The notes beneath the pieces were generated by a model. It worked only from the letters and a program-made list of their open reading frames with translations, did not search any database and had not been told where the DNA came from. A DNA stretch of 64,000 nucleotides from an uncultured Nitrospirota bacterium (lineage in GTDB: Bacteria > Nitrospirota > Nitrospiria > Nitrospirales > UBA8639), in the NCBI GenBank assembly GCA_937139405.1, contig CAKZPV010000025.1:1-64000 (forward strand). The letters run 5' to 3'. Both the position numbers and the translations under genes were made by a program. Positions 32,831-42,035 of the stretch are shown piece by piece (the first letter of the stretch is position 1; the number at the start of each line of letters is the position of its first letter).

Positions 32831-33868
32831 ATGAGTAACGGCCCCCGAAACAATCCTCCTGAAGAAACCCTCCATCCTCTTGTTCCTGAAGTCCTCGACT
32901 CCATTTCCAATTCCCTTCTTAGTATAGGGAAACAACCGGGGTCCCTCACATCGCTCCAACTCAGCAACTATATGACGGGTTTTTTGGCAGAGGCCAAGGA
33001 TCTGAATAAAGGCACGGATTCCATCCGGGGCTATGAAAAAGCCTTCGCCCGGTTTCTTGGCTATTGGCAGAAGGAAGGCAAATCGTATTCTTTTAGTCAA
33101 AACCTCTGTGTCGCGTTTGCCATATTTTTAGACAAAGAAGGCCTCTCGGCTAATACCCGTCAGGTGTATCTCAGTGCCATCCGATTATTGGGGAAATGGT
33201 TGGTCTTTCGGGGGGTCGTCCGTGGCAATCCGATGGAGGGCATCCGTAGCCCGAAGATTACCCCCCTGTTTCGGAAACAACCCCTCAGCTTGGAAGGCGT
33301 CACGCAAGTTTTACAGACCTTGAAAGAAGAAACGCTTCAGCAGCTCCGCGATAAAACTATCCTCTATCTGATGCTCAAAACTGGGGTCCGCGAGATTGAG
33401 GTCATTCGGGCCACGGTCGAAGACTATTTCACGGTTCCGGAAGGACAGATCTTACGTATTCATGGAAAAGGTCGGGAGGAGGCAGATAACTTTGTGGTGC
33501 TCATGCCGGAAGTGAAGGCCCTGCTCGACACGTATCTCGCACGGCGTGCCCAGGCCAGCGGCAAAAACTGGCCAGCACCTGAGGAACCGTTATTTCTCAC
33601 CCTCGGCAAGCGCCAGGGGCATGCGATCAAACCCCGGACGATTCAAGGATTGGTACGATGGTGGCTGACGGCTGCTCAGGTGAAGAGCCCGGTCATCACT
33701 GGGCATTCCCTACGCCATACGGCCGCGACCATGGCCTTAGAGGGTGGCGCGCCGATTACGGCGGTCAAAGATATGTTGCGGCATAGCTCCCTCAAGCAAA
33801 CGAACATCTATGTGCATACGCTCGATCGAATGAAGCGCGGCGGAGAACGCTTTATTACGCAGTATTAG
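32831..33868 (+). CDS. tyrosine recombinase/integrase
   Basis: A 345-residue XerC/D-like recombinase. The N-terminal SAM-like domain (YEKAFARFLGYWQKEGKSYS) is followed by the catalytic domain with Arg in LKTGVREIEVI, Lys in HGKGRE, HSLRH in TGHSLRHTAATMA, His in LRHSSLKQ and Tyr in TNIYVHT. It may integrate the element, resolve dimers or move a cassette. The start is uncertain: ATG at 32831, or TTG at 32792 which would add 13 residues. It is read rightward, opposite to parAB, and is followed closely by a Uma2 gene. Confidence 0.92.
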   Translation: MSNGPRNNPPEETLHPLVPEVLDSISNSLLSIGKQPGSLTSLQLSNYMTGFLAEAKDLNKGTDSIRGYEKAFARFLGYWQKEGKSYSFSQNLCVAFAIFLDKEGLSANTRQVYLSAIRLLGKWLVFRGVVRGNPMEGIRSPKITPLFRKQPLSLEGVTQVLQTLKEETLQQLRDKTILYLMLKTGVREIEVIRATVEDYFTVPEGQILRIHGKGREEADNFVVLMPEVKALLDTYLARRAQASGKNWPAPEEPLFLTLGKRQGHAIKPRTIQGLVRWWLTAAQVKSPVITGHSLRHTAATMALEGGAPITAVKDMLRHSSLKQTNIYVHTLDRMKRGGERFITQY

Positions 33869-33900
33869 GATCATTGACAGGATGAGAGGAGCTTCCTAGA

Positions 33901-34428
33901 ATGATGAACATGATGGATACGCCAACCCTTGTCTCCCCTGAAGAGTTAACCCAATGGTGGACCGAGCTCGCCCAAAATGAGCAGTCCCCGGATCATTTTG
34001 AATTGACCGAATATGGAGAACTCGTTTTGAGTCCCAACCCAACGAACCGTCATCAACGACTCTGTACCCAAATTGCCTTTCAACTACAGGCTCAATTAGG
34101 AGGAGAAGCCGTCGTAGAAGCTGCGGTCCTCACGACGACGGCTGGGGTTCGTGTTCCAGATGTCGTCTGGATGCCAGAAGCCAAATGGGAGGTACTCACC
34201 ACCAAACAAGATTTACTCCAAGCCCCGGAGCTCGTTGTCGAAGTCCTCTCACCAGGCAACCGCCAACCAGAAATGACCCATAAGATCCAAGGCTACCTTG
34301 GTTCCGGTGTCAAAGAAGTGATCGTGGTCGGCCTCACCGGCACCATTGAGTACATCCGCCAAGATGGAGTGCATACCACCTCCATGTTCAATCTCAAGCT
34401 GCCCCTTCCTTCTCACCTCTTCTCCTAG
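33901..34428 (+). CDS. Uma2 family (DUF820) putative nuclease
   Basis: A 175-residue protein of the Uma2 family with a PD-(D/E)xK-like core: GELVLSPNPTNRHQRLC, VRVPDVVWMPEAKW, LVVEVLSPGNRQPEM, GVKEVIVVGL. Such genes are abundant in cyanobacteria and other phyla, often in multiple copies, and their role is unknown. It follows the recombinase by 32 bases; GAGGAG lies upstream of a run of ATG codons. A second, damaged copy lies 217 bases on. Confidence 0.85.
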   Translation: MMNMMDTPTLVSPEELTQWWTELAQNEQSPDHFELTEYGELVLSPNPTNRHQRLCTQIAFQLQAQLGGEAVVEAAVLTTTAGVRVPDVVWMPEAKWEVLTTKQDLLQAPELVVEVLSPGNRQPEMTHKIQGYLGSGVKEVIVVGLTGTIEYIRQDGVHTTSMFNLKLPLPSHLFS

Positions 34429-34644
34429 TTGAGTTCGTTCCCGAAACTTGGCGACACTCCCCATAAATATCTCTGACCGATTCGCTCATTAGAAGCAACA
34501 CAAATTTATACGCTCTCTCAAGGGAAAGAGGGTAGGAACTGCTTGATGGTCCCATATTGATGGCCAATCCAAGGGTTTCCACATTGCGAGTTCCGAAACA
34601 ATCTTTTATGCTGAATATTATATGGTCTCAATGAGACCTCTTTC

Positions 34645-35076
34645 ATGACCACGACACCTACGACTGTCAAACTGACCTATGAGGATTATGTGAGCTTCCC
34701 AGATGATGGGAAACGCCATGAACTCATCGATGGAGAGCACTACGTAACCCCAGCGCCTCTGACGAAACATCAACGCATTTCTATCAATCTCGCCGCCGCT
34801 TTGCATCATCACTGTCAACAGACCGAAGCCGGGCGGCTCTTTGCCGCCCCCACCGACGTCAAGTTGACCGAAACCGATATCGTGCAACCTGATCTGCTCT
34901 TTATTGCGAAAGATCGGGACCACCTGATCACACGTGAAAATATTCAAGGGCCTCCCGATTTCATTGTGGAGATTCTCTCCGATTCCACACGACGCCGGGA
35001 CAACGCCCCAAGTCAGACCGGCTCGCACCGAAAGTCGTTGCGTTGGTCGATGAGGGCCGTATCTATCGTTGGATAG
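34645..35076 (+). pseudogene. truncated Uma2 gene
   Basis: The first 115 or so codons encode a Uma2 protein (YEDYVSFPDDGKRHELIDGE, IVQPDLLFIAKDRDHLI, PDFIVEILSDSTRRRDN). At that point homology stops and the frame reads into unrelated sequence, losing the last conserved block. The break coincides with the start of a resolvase-like fragment, so an insertion or deletion removed the 3' end. Confidence 0.75.
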
Positions 35077-35144
35077 CGCGTGATCTGGGTATCAGCAAGA
35101 ACACGGTCATGGACATTGTGAAGAGGATGCGTGACGTTGCTTAA
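35022..35144 (+). pseudogene. C-terminal fragment of a serine recombinase/resolvase
   Basis: In another frame than the Uma2 remnant, 40 codons encode VALVDEGRIYRWIARDLGIS and KNTVMDIVKRMRDVA before a stop. This is the helix-turn-helix tail of a serine resolvase/invertase or related transposase. No start and no catalytic domain are present, so it is a scar of a former mobile element. Confidence 0.55.
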
Positions 35145-36077
35145 TCGAGCACATCATATTCTCTATAGCGGACGTTCTTGTGTGCCTGCAGACGGAATCT
35201 TTCGGTCTGCAGTCGGCCAGAAGCGGTCATTCGAAAACCGCTAGTCACTCGATTCTGCCTCCCTGACTCCTGCCGCCCTTGATTGAGCCTTCACGCAACT
35301 TATCCAGAAGTAGGGTGCACCACGAATCATGTCGTGACGGGGACATACCCCCAAATTGAAGAATGGAGTGTAAATGTGAATATGTGTTTGGCACAGACCA
35401 TATTTTTCATTGAAGGCTCTATTATGGGACATAAGGGTGCAGTGGCTCTACGAGGACCCGTGGTCAGAATCAACAGGGCAATAATCACACAGGTGGCCTA
35501 TTAAAAAATGTCGGGAAACCAGCCCTGACTTTTTCCGAATGGGGCGGTACTCTATTATTGATCTTTCCCATCACATGATCCTGAATTATGATACCGGTCT
35601 CGGACCACAGGGAAGAGAGTTGGGGGTGTGGGAGACAGACGAAGCCCTTGTCAAAAACTCAAGAGGACACCATCTTCGAACCAATTCCAATAAAAGCGAC
35701 CCCCTTGATTTTGACCTTGTCAGGGAGCATGGTGTCGTAAGGAAGGAACTATCAGAAGATTCGATGGTCCAAATGAGGCCAGAACGAACCTGGATTCTCC
35801 ATGACAATCGGCCACGTTATATGTAATTCAGTGAATGGTTGGAAGCAGACAAATAGCTTCAAATGTGAGTCATCCTCATATTCAAGGTGTTGTGGATGGA
35901 AGACCAGATGAAAATGTTCATCGGACTCATTATTGGAATGAACCTAACGAGCTCAATTCCTAATACTGGTCCTGGTCATTGCCACACCGTATATCCACCA
36001 CTCAAAAACCAAGCGCCAATGGAAAATTTTAGATATCAGCAAAGACTCTTTATTGAGCGATTTGCGGAGGAGAGACG
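35145..36077. other. intergenic stretch
   Basis: 933 bases with no convincing gene. A small inverted repeat (CTGCAGAC...GTCTGCAG, about 35189-35216) lies near the resolvase scar. A 64-codon frame (35887-36081) overlaps the next gene by ATGA and begins with a leader-like MKMFIGLIIGMNL, but its composition is otherwise weak. Frames at 35283-35504 and 35539-35826 are not supported. Confidence 0.4.
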
Positions 36078-37784
36078 ATGACCCGCTTATGGGTAGTTGG
36101 GTTTCTACTCCTACTCGTCGGCTGTTCGAATGCCTCAGCGACGGATCCAGCCTTAATCGGGACATGGGAATCGGAAGCCACGCTCGAAGGTCGAAAATGG
36201 ACCTTTGTGTTTGACATCAAGCAAGAGGGTGAATTCACGTTCACTTCGAACACCAGGGATGGCACCTTCGTAGCCAAGAACGGACAATGGCGTGTGTCCT
36301 CACAAAAAGGCTTTTCGGATGGTGGAGCCTATTCATTTCCAAGCACGGATTCCATATCGATGACTGGAAAGTATGGCACCGGCATCTTAACACGCACTGG
36401 GCCAGGTGACACGAGCCGAGGCTCTCGCGTTGATCCTGCCGTCGTTGGCCAATGGCAAACGACCTTCCCTTTAGACGGAAAAGAAACCATGATGCACTAT
36501 ACATTTACCGGACATGGAAGCTACGAACTGGAATTGATCACTGAGGATGGTGACTATGAGGCCAAGGACGGCAAATGGAAATCAGTCTCGAAATCTGGTC
36601 ACGTAGAGGAAGGGCAGTATGTCTTTGTGAATGAGAACTCGGTGTCCATTAGCGGTCCAAAAGGCACCACGCAATGGAAACGTTCTGATAGCACAGCCGT
36701 TGTCATAGAAGTTGGAGATAAATCCGGTCAGCTCGCCTTACAGATTAAAAAGAATATTGTGGGCTCTACTATGACAAGCTGGGATCGTAATATGGATAAC
36801 AAAACAGTCACTCTTGTGAAGAATGTCAAATCTCAAGGAGTCAAGCAACTTGTGATCATAGAGCGTAAAGACACGTGTTTAATGCCCGATTGTGCGGTTG
36901 GACATGCTACGACCTCTGATATGATTTTAGAATTAGATAAAGTCCAGCTTACCTCGATTGAAGTTCATCATAAGAAACGATCTACAAGAACGGATTGGGA
37001 GTTTGAACATGAAGGACGTGCGGTTGGATTTCGATGCATAGATGATCAGCCATGTTGGGGGAAATTTGCTACACGAGGATGGATTGTCTGCCGCGATAAA
37101 AGTTCCTGCGTCAATGTCGCAAACGATTTGAAAGCATTAATTCGATTGGCCAAAAAGCAGAGCGCCTCATTGCCCATTGCCAAAGTGAAAGACCGGCCTA
37201 AAGATATTACGTCTAAAGTCAAATGTGGACAGGATGCCATGAAGCTCGTCCCGGATATGTTACGGGATATTCGGTTTAACGTTGCGAAATGGCCAGTGCC
37301 ATGGCGATCACCTAAGAATAGGTTGCGCGTCAAATTAAATAGATATATGGATGAATATCACATGTGCGGAAAGGGCATTCAAGTTGTCTATGGAAGAGAC
37401 GTCACAGCTGAAATTCACTACGCGATTTTTAATACATATGCGGACGCCTTAAAGCGAGACAAGGTTTTACAAGAAAAGGGTTTTGATAGTCGTCTCCTCA
37501 AAGAACATTTTTTCGGTGTGACAACGACCTTCCCTACATTATCGGATGAGGATAAAAAAATTGTCGTCTATTGCATGCGTCCCAAGAAGCCTGATCCCAA
37601 CCAGCTCCTTCGAGTGGTATGTATTAACGCAAAACCTTCAAGTCAGGTTCAGATTATTGTCAAAGGTGACTTCTTGGCAGGAACACAACCAGACCCAGCC
37701 ATTCGTGTAATGGAAGACCTATTACATATCGCTGTCAAATATTATGCTCAAGCGGTTTTAAGAACTGACTTCCTCAAAGAATGA
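36078..37784 (+). CDS. large lipoprotein with two lipocalin-like repeats
   Basis: A 568-residue predicted lipoprotein (lipobox LLLVGCSNA). Two related repeats follow: LIGTWESEATLEGRKWTFVF (residues 26-110) and VVGQWQTTFPLDGKETMMHY (120-210), each a small beta-barrel like those in DUF-type lipocalin proteins. The middle (about 215-360) has paired cysteines (DTCLMPDC, CIDDQPC, CRDKSSC). The C-terminal 190 residues are unassigned. GGAGGAG is nine bases before the ATG. It starts a run of three secreted proteins on this strand. Function unknown. Confidence 0.8.
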   Translation: MTRLWVVGFLLLLVGCSNASATDPALIGTWESEATLEGRKWTFVFDIKQEGEFTFTSNTRDGTFVAKNGQWRVSSQKGFSDGGAYSFPSTDSISMTGKYGTGILTRTGPGDTSRGSRVDPAVVGQWQTTFPLDGKETMMHYTFTGHGSYELELITEDGDYEAKDGKWKSVSKSGHVEEGQYVFVNENSVSISGPKGTTQWKRSDSTAVVIEVGDKSGQLALQIKKNIVGSTMTSWDRNMDNKTVTLVKNVKSQGVKQLVIIERKDTCLMPDCAVGHATTSDMILELDKVQLTSIEVHHKKRSTRTDWEFEHEGRAVGFRCIDDQPCWGKFATRGWIVCRDKSSCVNVANDLKALIRLAKKQSASLPIAKVKDRPKDITSKVKCGQDAMKLVPDMLRDIRFNVAKWPVPWRSPKNRLRVKLNRYMDEYHMCGKGIQVVYGRDVTAEIHYAIFNTYADALKRDKVLQEKGFDSRLLKEHFFGVTTTFPTLSDEDKKIVVYCMRPKKPDPNQLLRVVCINAKPSSQVQIIVKGDFLAGTQPDPAIRVMEDLLHIAVKYYAQAVLRTDFLKE

Positions 37785-37950
37785 TCTTTTTAAAAAAAAT
37801 AGAGAAAGGAAATTCGGGGTGAAACATAACATTGTCTCATGTTTGCACTCGCTTTGCTTCTCTCACCCATTGCACTGTCTTGGCTCACGGTAGGTATGGG
37901 CCAAGCTCAGCGCATTGCTTATTCCAACTAAAACCTGGAGAGTCGTGGTC

Positions 37951-38829
37951 ATGAGAAAGAAAATCACGCGATGCTACCCGTTCCTCATTATTAGTTTGCT
38001 GCTCATGGGGTTTTTTGAGGGAAACACGTTTGCTGTAGAAGATATTGGCGGCGGCAGCAAGTCCCCAGCTCAAGATATTGGCGACGGCAGCAAGGTGCCA
38101 GCCCGAGATATTGGCAGCGGCGGCAAGTCCCCGGCTCAAGATATTGACAGCGGCAGCAAGTCCCCAGCCCGAGATACAAAGCCATGCGTAAAGAGGTCTG
38201 AGAAGAACCGACAAGAAACAAGGAAATGTCCTTCTCAGAAGGACCTGGCGGCCTATTATAAAAACTTGGCCACTAAGTACGATCATAAAGATAGAAAAAC
38301 CCAGCATTGCTATGACACCTACCGAACCACGAAAAATTGGAAAAAGTTCGAACTATGCTTACTCCTATCCGTGGAACACAGAGCAAATCGACTTCCAAAT
38401 CTTCTGGAAGGAAAAATCGAAGCCATTGGCGTTTCAAATGACCGCTACAATTGCTATGGCTATGCACGGGACCCTGAGAACCCACGCAAAGATTGGGTGG
38501 GACCGAGGCGATGTGGTAAGAGCAGACCTGGTGATGTGATGGTGGTGTTCGTGAAAACATTCGATGACACCGCGAAAAGATTAGTTGACGGGAGTAAATA
38601 TGGTTGGCGGCCTATGCCGTGGAAACCTGGCACCCCGATGCCGGCCCTTCGTCCAAAGGAAGAACGTTTTATCATTTATCAGAATGAAAAAGGCTTTCAA
38701 CATGGCGCCTATCAGAATGCTGAAGGAATTGCTGCCAAAATGGGAGAGTTGGGTGTCTTCAAATTTGAGAGCTTCCGCCAAATGAGCGGTCCGGCCTATG
38801 GCAAACCTACAAAAATCTTTACCCGCTAG
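37951..38829 (+). CDS. secreted protein with 11-residue repeats and Cys-His domain
   Basis: A 292-residue exported protein. After a signal peptide (MRKKITRCYPFLIISLLLM to FA near 29) come four 11-residue repeats of the type DIGSGGKSPAQ, alternating Q and R at the last position. The globular part has DRYNCYGYARDPENP and later KGFQHGAYQNAEG; a Cys after Asn and a downstream His recall NlpC/P60- or transglutaminase-like cysteine hydrolases, but this is conjecture. It lies between two lipocalin-like lipoproteins. GGAG lies ten bases upstream of ATG. Confidence 0.75.
   Translation: MRKKITRCYPFLIISLLLMGFFEGNTFAVEDIGGGSKSPAQDIGDGSKVPARDIGSGGKSPAQDIDSGSKSPARDTKPCVKRSEKNRQETRKCPSQKDLAAYYKNLATKYDHKDRKTQHCYDTYRTTKNWKKFELCLLLSVEHRANRLPNLLEGKIEAIGVSNDRYNCYGYARDPENPRKDWVGPRRCGKSRPGDVMVVFVKTFDDTAKRLVDGSKYGWRPMPWKPGTPMPALRPKEERFIIYQNEKGFQHGAYQNAEGIAAKMGELGVFKFESFRQMSGPAYGKPTKIFTR
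38041..38172 (+). repeat. four tandem 33-bp repeats
   Basis: In-frame copies begin at 38041, 38074, 38107 and 38140, each starting GATATTG. Copies 1 and 3, and 2 and 4, share their last codons (CTCAA against CCCGA), so the array behaves as two 66-bp units. It encodes a hydrophilic Gly/Ser/Lys linker right after the signal peptide and may vary in copy number. Confidence 0.9.
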
Positions 38830-39026
38830 GAACCTAGATTCATTCCCCACACGTGGTACGAAACTTATGACAAAGACTGCAGACATTAACCTTAATGCTC
38901 ATGAGTTTTATTGCCTGCTCGATAAGAACATGCTGGAGATGACCAGCAAATTCGGCACCAGCGCCTGGAACCGGCGCAGAGAAACGGTTTGAGGGCATCA
39001 ATGGCAACGACGAGATGGAGAGACAC

Positions 39027-40061
39027 ATGCGAAAATTCCTGATCCAAATGATTGGTCTGATGCTGGCGATGACGACCACAGCGTGTGCGGAGCAAACCAC
39101 GCCGGTCGGTGTATGGGAGCTACGTTATCAGGACGCTGTCGGCCAATCCTATCTGAATGTGTTGGAGCTGAGAAAAGACGGTACGTACGCGACCCATATG
39201 CAAGATGCCACGCCAAGCGATACTGGACGCTATACCCTTACCGACACGATGGTCACGTTTGAGAGTCGGCTAGATCCACGTTTTTCTCGTGATGTGCCTT
39301 ATGAATTAGACGGAGACACCACACTTAAGTTGCTGATCGTGGCACCGGGCGGCGGAGGCAACGCCTTTTATGTGGATTGGACACGCTCGTCACTGACCCG
39401 CCAATTGCGCATCATCGAGATATTCGAACGACGCGTGCCGGGCGATTTGCCCTCACGGCTGGCCGCCTTCGCCAGTGAAGCCCAGAAGTGGAAAGAAGAT
39501 GCCGTGCCAACGTGGATCAGAATGACGGCCCGTCAAAACGGCGAATATGAAACCATTCTGCACTTCTTCTCCCCGTCAACCATGCAAGAATTGCGCATGA
39601 CCGTGACTGCCTATGACATCAAAACCTCGACGCATAACGGCAGTCGTACGGCCCATCGGCCGTTGCCTCCAGAATTTCTTGATCTTCCACTCCTGCTGAT
39701 TAAAGCGAATGAAAACCAGATCACTGGGCCACTGGAAAAAGCCGACCTTAGTGTCTATGAGCAGCATGGTGCAGTGTGGCAAATCACGATGACCAATCGC
39801 CAAAGAGGGTCGTTTTCCGCCGAGACCGGTGCAAAAATTGATGGGGATGTCACCGGATATAAGGCGCAATATGAAGCCGACTGGAACCACGCTGGTGAGT
39901 TATGGCGGAAGGCCATGAAGCAATGGCAGAAAGACGATTCCAATGGGGAATTCCACACATGTCCTATGGACCCAATTTTCGACCATTGCCCTGATGGCTG
40001 CTATTATCACTCGCCCAGCCCCCCAGTGGTAACTCGTGGTTGGTGCAGTATATATTACTAG
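39027..40061 (+). CDS. lipoprotein with lipocalin-like domain and Cys-rich tail
   Basis: A 344-residue predicted lipoprotein (lipobox MTTTACAEQ). Residues 28-110 read as a small barrel (VGVWELRYQDAVGQSYLNVL, KDGTYATHMQDATPSDTGRY) like the repeats in the gene at 36078. The rest is unassigned. The last 40 residues form a cysteine-rich tail (FHTCPMDPIFDHCPDGCYYH, ending RGWCSIYY), which could bind metal or form disulfides. GGAG is six bases before the ATG. It ends the three-gene secreted cluster. Confidence 0.75.
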   Translation: MRKFLIQMIGLMLAMTTTACAEQTTPVGVWELRYQDAVGQSYLNVLELRKDGTYATHMQDATPSDTGRYTLTDTMVTFESRLDPRFSRDVPYELDGDTTLKLLIVAPGGGGNAFYVDWTRSSLTRQLRIIEIFERRVPGDLPSRLAAFASEAQKWKEDAVPTWIRMTARQNGEYETILHFFSPSTMQELRMTVTAYDIKTSTHNGSRTAHRPLPPEFLDLPLLLIKANENQITGPLEKADLSVYEQHGAVWQITMTNRQRGSFSAETGAKIDGDVTGYKAQYEADWNHAGELWRKAMKQWQKDDSNGEFHTCPMDPIFDHCPDGCYYHSPSPPVVTRGWCSIYY

Positions 40062-40143
40062 AGCGTTTGCTGATCGACAGCTTGAATGTAAATTTACTCC
40101 TGATGCAGAGATGTCTGTGACCAACCCCTGAAGTCTCCAAATC

Positions 40144-40219
40144 CTCCCGGTCGTTTAGTGGCAAGACATTCCGGTTTTTGAGCCGAATTTCGCAGGTTCG
40201 ATTCCTGCCCGGGAGGCCA
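40144..40219 (+). tRNA. tRNA-Gln(UUG)-like, imperfect anticodon arm
   Basis: Acceptor stem CTCCCGG/CCGGGAG (7 perfect pairs), discriminator G, encoded CCA, D arm GTTT/AGAC and T arm GCAGG-TTCGATT-CCTGC are all intact. The anticodon arm (40169-40187) is two bases too long: TTC, bulged C, GG, loop with TTTTGAG, CCGAA. The loop reads UUG for glutamine. Compared with normal Gln tRNAs it has an extra C in one arm and lacks an A in the other. It may be a functional variant or a recent pseudogene. It is the only tRNA-like sequence seen and lies at the edge of the mobile region. Confidence 0.65.
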
Positions 40220-40365
40220 CCTCGTCATTTCCCACCATGACGAAATCCTATGGCCGTTTGGGTACCTTTGTTGGGCTAGACCCAATACCCCATCCTATTT
40301 TTGCTTTTGGTAAAAGCGAAAATTTAATAGATGCTCTAGGAGAAACTGTATGTCCGCTTTGGGTC

Positions 40366-42035
40366 CAGGCTGTGTGAAAACTTCCCTACCGCTTCATTAG
40401 CAACGTGATAGGAGGCACATCAGCCCATCTCCCCTTTCGTTGTTCGTTGAGACAAGCTTTTCCGTTTTGTGTCACCTCAAGCCACCTAATGCTTCGCAGG
40501 TGGCGCTCATGTGCCTATTTTTGTATGGATGAGGGTGGCTCTCACGTCTGGATTGCCTGAAGGAGCGGTTTCACACCGAGAATGGACAGCACCCGTTTGA
40601 AGTTGTATGCCAACACATGCAAACTCATTTCGGTGCGCACATGCTTGAGGGTTTTTGTTTGGAAGTGCGTATAACCCATCCAGGCTTTCAAGGTGCCGAA
40701 CGGATGCTCGACGGTTTCTCGTCGAGTGCGCATCCGCTCCGGTTCTTGATCGAGGCGAGCTTCGGCAGCCTCGAGCACGGCTTCATGTTCCCAGCGCGTT
40801 ACTCGCCGGTATGTACTGGTCGTGCATTGCGACTTGATGGGGCAGGTCGGACAGTGTGATGACCAGTATTTGTGGAGCGTCAAGCCTTTCTCCTGTGTCT
40901 CGAACCGCCAGATCAAGCGTTCCCCGGCTGGGCATTCATACTCATTATCGTCCGCGTGGTACATGAAGTCACGTTTGCTGAACAACCCTTTCTTCGTACT
41001 CCCTGATGTCTGCGGCTTGGGGAGATAGGTCGTGATCTTGGCCTGATCACAGGCCAGGAGTTCTTCCCCCGTAAAGTATCCCCGGTCGGCGGCCACATCG
41101 AGCGTCTCCGATCCAATAGCTTCTTTCGCTTGTTGCGCCATGTGGTGCAACTGATGCCGATCATGCCCCTCATTGATGACCTCGTGCGTCACAATTAAGT
41201 GGTGTGTCGCATCGACAGCCGTCTGCACGTTGTACCCTACCATCCCCGTGCCGCGCCCACTGGTGGCCATCGACCGTGCATCCGGATCCGTCAATGAGAG
41301 CTGTTGATCCGGCGCTTGAAGCATTTGGACTTCGAGCCTCTTGAGGCGTTTCATTTCCGTCTTCAGGGCCGTGATTTTGTCCTCCAGCCGTTGTGTTTTG
41401 TCTTTAGCCACCGCTGCTTCTTGTCGATCTGCGCTGGCGATCTGGTTCAGATACCGGGCAATGCTCTCATCAATCTGTTGCAAGCGGCGTTGCATCTTGG
41501 CCTTGGTAAAGTTGCGGTCTCGATTATTCACGGCCTTGAACTTACTGCCGTCAATGGCCACAAAGGCGTCGGCAAACAGATTGAGTTTCTTGCACAGCAG
41601 AATGAACTCACGACAGACCAAGCGGATGGCGGCACCATTGTTCTTGCGAAAGTCGGCGATGGTCTTAAAGTCTGGTGCTAAGCGTCCCGTGAGCCACATG
41701 AGCTCCACATTGCGGTGGGCTTCGCGTTCCAGGCGACGACTGGACTGCACACGGTTGAGATATCCGTAGACATAGAGCTTCAGCAGTATAGTTGGGTGGT
41801 AGGCTGGCCGACCCGTTTTCTCCGAAAGGGTTTTGAAGCCAAGCCCTGAGAGATCCAAGTCGTCCACGAAGACATCGATGACCCGCACGGCGTTGTCCTC
41901 AGCGAGGTAATCATCCAAGCGTTCGGGAAACAAGGTCGCTTGGTGGCGATCGTCGCCTTGAATAAATCCGCTCATCACTCACACCTCCGTTAGAAAGGTG
42001 TAGTATACCTTCTTGCTGAGTTTTCACACAGCCTG
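40366..42035 (-). mobile_element. complete IS1182-family element
   Basis: 1670 bases bounded by perfect 17-bp inverted repeats CAGGCTGTGTGAAAACT (40366-40382 and 42019-42035), flanked by a 4-bp GGTC direct repeat (40362-40365 and 42036-42039). It carries one intact transposase gene. Intact ends, target duplication and open gene suggest recent insertion. It lies between the tRNA-like sequence and the chromosomal-type genes. Confidence 0.9.
40542..41978 (-). CDS. IS1182-family transposase
   Basis: A 478-residue DDE transposase. N-terminal block FIQGDDRHQATLFPERLDDY, then RPAYHPTILLKLYVYGYLN, the first catalytic Asp in FVAIDGSKFKAVNNRDRNF, second in LDVAADRGYFTGEEL, and the Glu region in the C-terminal RRETVEHPFGTLKAWMGYTH. 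A cysteine cluster (HCPTCPIKSQC) is typical of this family. The gene is full length and uninterrupted. Confidence 0.95.
   Translation of the reverse strand: MMSGFIQGDDRHQATLFPERLDDYLAEDNAVRVIDVFVDDLDLSGLGFKTLSEKTGRPAYHPTILLKLYVYGYLNRVQSSRRLEREAHRNVELMWLTGRLAPDFKTIADFRKNNGAAIRLVCREFILLCKKLNLFADAFVAIDGSKFKAVNNRDRNFTKAKMQRRLQQIDESIARYLNQIASADRQEAAVAKDKTQRLEDKITALKTEMKRLKRLEVQMLQAPDQQLSLTDPDARSMATSGRGTGMVGYNVQTAVDATHHLIVTHEVINEGHDRHQLHHMAQQAKEAIGSETLDVAADRGYFTGEELLACDQAKITTYLPKPQTSGSTKKGLFSKRDFMYHADDNEYECPAGERLIWRFETQEKGLTLHKYWSSHCPTCPIKSQCTTSTYRRVTRWEHEAVLEAAEARLDQEPERMRTRRETVEHPFGTLKAWMGYTHFQTKTLKHVRTEMSLHVLAYNFKRVLSILGVKPLLQAIQT

Noticed and set aside
35539-35826. 95-codon plus-strand frame
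   Set aside because: No ribosome-binding site, no motif, and an antiparallel frame of similar length; not supported as a gene.
38041-38172. Regular repeats that could look like a CRISPR array
   Set aside because: The units are directly abutting 33-bp repeats with no unique spacers and lie in frame within a secreted protein gene.
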